Source of the DNA: Zingiber officinale | Lineage: Eukaryota > Streptophyta > Magnoliopsida > Zingiberales > Zingiberaceae | Direction of reading: 5' to 3' | Assembly: GCF_018446385.1 (NCBI RefSeq) | Contig: NW_024589882.1 | Span: 1 to 64,000, forward strand | DNA: 64,000 nucleotides | Translations under genes and position numbers: made by a program | The notes under the pieces: model-generated | What the model was told of the DNA's origin: nothing | What the model saw: the letters and a program-made list of their open reading frames with translations, nothing else | The model's database searches: none | Shown: positions 62,201 to 64,000 of the stretch, one piece after another | Numbering within the stretch: the stretch's first letter is position 1 | Layout: each line of letters starts with the position of its first letter

Positions 62201-62922
62201 GTTTCCTACACGACCGACAATAGCAACCTCTTCGATTCATCTTCTATTTTGGTAAATTTATGTAATTCTATTCAATCTGTCTAGTTTTTGTTTCTAATCA
62301 ACTTCGTTGGCTCGCTGCTCTTGCTTGCGACGTTAGTTCTCTTGCTTTTGAAGCATTGTGTGTTTAATGTTTTGTGCGGTTACAAAATCAAGGGAAAAGG
62401 TGAGACCGTGAGAGGGACACAAGCAATTAAGGAAGGTCAATTATTCTTGTTCTCTTCTGCTATGATACTAATCCTGCTTAATTCCTATTAACTCTATCCA
62501 ATTCGATTCAATTAGTTTGCATGATTAAATTTGTTAGCTTATTGCATTTGAAATCTTTACTTCTAATTAGATACACTTCTGATAGATCATTTTAAATACT
62601 ATTTTGTATTATTCTTTTAGGCTTAAATCTATCTTACCATTGAATCTTCATTAGTGCATTTCATTTTACATTCTTGTATTATATGTTTACTAATGTCTTA
62701 TCTAATTTTTCTCAATGTCAGTGGCCTATTTTATCTTTGTAGCTTAGTAGCTCTGTGTGCACATTGTAATTAGTTCAAAGTTATTTATATTTCTTAATGC
62801 TTATATTTATAAATAAATCTCAAGTTATTTTCTTGATATATTTGATTGTCTGACAATTTACTATTTACTAGTCTAATACTATTTAATTATGACCAAACTA
62901 AATTTTTATTGGCTCTTGTCAG
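62201..62922. other. AT-rich stretch upstream of BSK exon
   Basis: No coding segment is recognised. The sequence could be an intron of the BSK-type gene, because it ends in a plausible acceptor (CTCTTGTCAG at 62914-62922). Confidence 0.5.
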
Positions 62923-63072
62923 GCACTAGATTTGATAAGAGGAAAGAACTTATTGATGATAATGGATTCATCCCTGGATGGGCAATATGCTAATGAGGAT
63001 GCTACAAAGTTAGTGGAACTTGCTTTAAAATGTCTACAATTCGAGGCAAGAGATGCACATAGTAATTTATAG
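62923..63072 (+). pseudogene. single exon of a BSK-type receptor-like cytoplasmic kinase gene
   Basis: After an AG acceptor the frame reads [20 protein letters not shown] then [25 protein letters not shown], and runs to a stop at 63072. This matches the end of the kinase domain in brassinosteroid-signalling kinases (BSK), where the family continues with a tetratricopeptide region after RDRP. The expected donor after the EARDA position is not obvious; the text runs into GCACATAGTAAT. No other BSK exon is seen upstream to 62201 or downstream to 64000, so this is a lone exon: a decayed gene or a relocated fragment. Confidence 0.72.
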
Positions 63073-64000
63073 TGTTTACTTCATATTGTTACATAATTTG
63101 TAGCCTATGATATTGATATTATTTATCCTTTTAGAGATTTGGATTATGGGTTTATTGATTTTGATAGTGAAATAAGACAAGACTTTTGGCTTTCATATTT
63201 TGAAGTGTTGATGAATTTTTACACTAAAATAGTAATAAGATATAATAAGGAGGAGCCATTTTTTTTAAGCTCGACTCAGGCCATCCAAATTTCAGGTACG
63301 ACACTATAATTATGAAGGCGTGTAGTTCAATGTCAATTTATTCAAAGGCAGTACCTTAGCCTTTAATTACAATGTCAATATTCGCATGTGGTTGGTATGT
63401 TATTCTTTCTCCATCCTCATTTATTTTGTACTTTTATTCTCCGACCGTTTTTTTACGATGTCATGTTATTATTTTTATAAAAAAATTATTATTCGGCGCA
63501 AATTAATTGCCCTTTGGAAATAAGATATATACATTGCTATGTTTCAAACATTAAATTTTCTCTCTTACCTTACACTCAATTTTATATTAGGAAACATCCA
63601 TCAAAGTTTACCAAATCCAAAGAACTAAAATTATTAAATTATCCTCATGTATATAGAGCGGATCCTCTGATCTAGATCCATTCTTATAAATTGCTTACCA
63701 TATAATTAAAAAAGATTTATATTAGTAATAAGAAGATAAAAGGATGGTTTTACGGACATTTAATTAAAATTACTTTTTTAAAAGCATGTTGAAAATGAAT
63801 AAGTTGTTAATAAGTGAGATGGAATTTCTTTGTTCTATTCCAAACAGGTCAAATATTTTTTAAGTAAGTTTCTTCTCAATTAAATTTTCTTGACTGCCCT
63901 CTAAAATTTAAATTCCAAAAGTACATATAAATTTATTGAAGCTGTGTTTGGTGAGAATAATCAACCTTGCAATATAAGTAAGATTATATTATAAAATTAA
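63073..64000. other. intergenic, no gene seen
   Basis: The stretch is AT-rich. 63383-63650 is the second copy of the repeat seen at 42098-42420. No coding segment is recognised. Confidence 0.6.

Noticed and set aside
43545-62201. One LTR E split cleanly by CACTA2 plus the gypsy element
   Set aside because: The parts belong to the same broad family and orientation, but about 0.4 kb of LTR is not represented between them, subtypes look different, and no target duplication frames them.

Overview
The window is plant nuclear DNA, AT-rich and dominated by nested transposable elements. Host genes are intron-split and angiosperm-like: a TPS-b terpene synthase, an ent-kaurene-synthase-like fragment, DUF639, AP2/ERF, ribosomal P2, NIPA and BSK. 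A monocot (possibly Zingiberales) is my guess from the overall look; the sequence does not prove it. I see no intact host gene. Host coding sequence is present only as pseudogenes or as fragments, several of them inside transposons.

Layout. 568-2795 is a TPS-b terpene synthase pseudogene (+). 2909-3560 is a CACTA-like subterminal repeat block, and 4543-5087 is a very short LTR element (TRIM-like). From 5088 to 39202 there is a nest of one Ty1/copia family. Copy A (+, 5088-12365) is followed by B (-, leader plus LTR, 12366-14939), C (-, 14946-33605), a loose LTR piece F (33611-35430) and D (+, 35468-39202). A coding CACTA transposon, CACTA1 (15108-25281), sits in the LTR of C with a 3-bp target duplication. 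A solo gypsy-type LTR (28790-31954) sits in the pol of C with a 5-bp duplication. 39406-40480 is a DUF639 gene fragment. 43546-44472 and 61682-62200 are two parts of copia-type LTR sequence. Between them lie a second CACTA of the same family in the opposite orientation, CACTA2 (44473-52538), and a young Ty3/gypsy chromovirus (52539-61681, - strand) with a whole-looking 1544-residue polyprotein. 62923-63072 is one exon of a BSK-type kinase gene.

Main result. CACTA2 has lost the transposase core and carries, in one direction, pieces of five unrelated host genes with introns retained: an AP2/ERF factor, ribosomal P2, a delta-14 sterol-reductase-like exon, a TPX2-like segment, and a NIPA magnesium transporter from its second exon to its stop. 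This is the form of a Pack-CACTA. CACTA1, the coding relative about 19 kb away, has itself captured three exons of an ent-kaurene-synthase-like gene, antisense to its transposase genes. The same family therefore appears here both as a plausible transposase source and as a gene-shuffling derivative.

Other notable structure includes a run of seven GATCGGTC-type palindromes in the gypsy LTR, an exact 28-nt match between that LTR and the element's own pol region, CACTA2 flanks that do not match each other, and two inverted copia bodies that begin at the same internal point.
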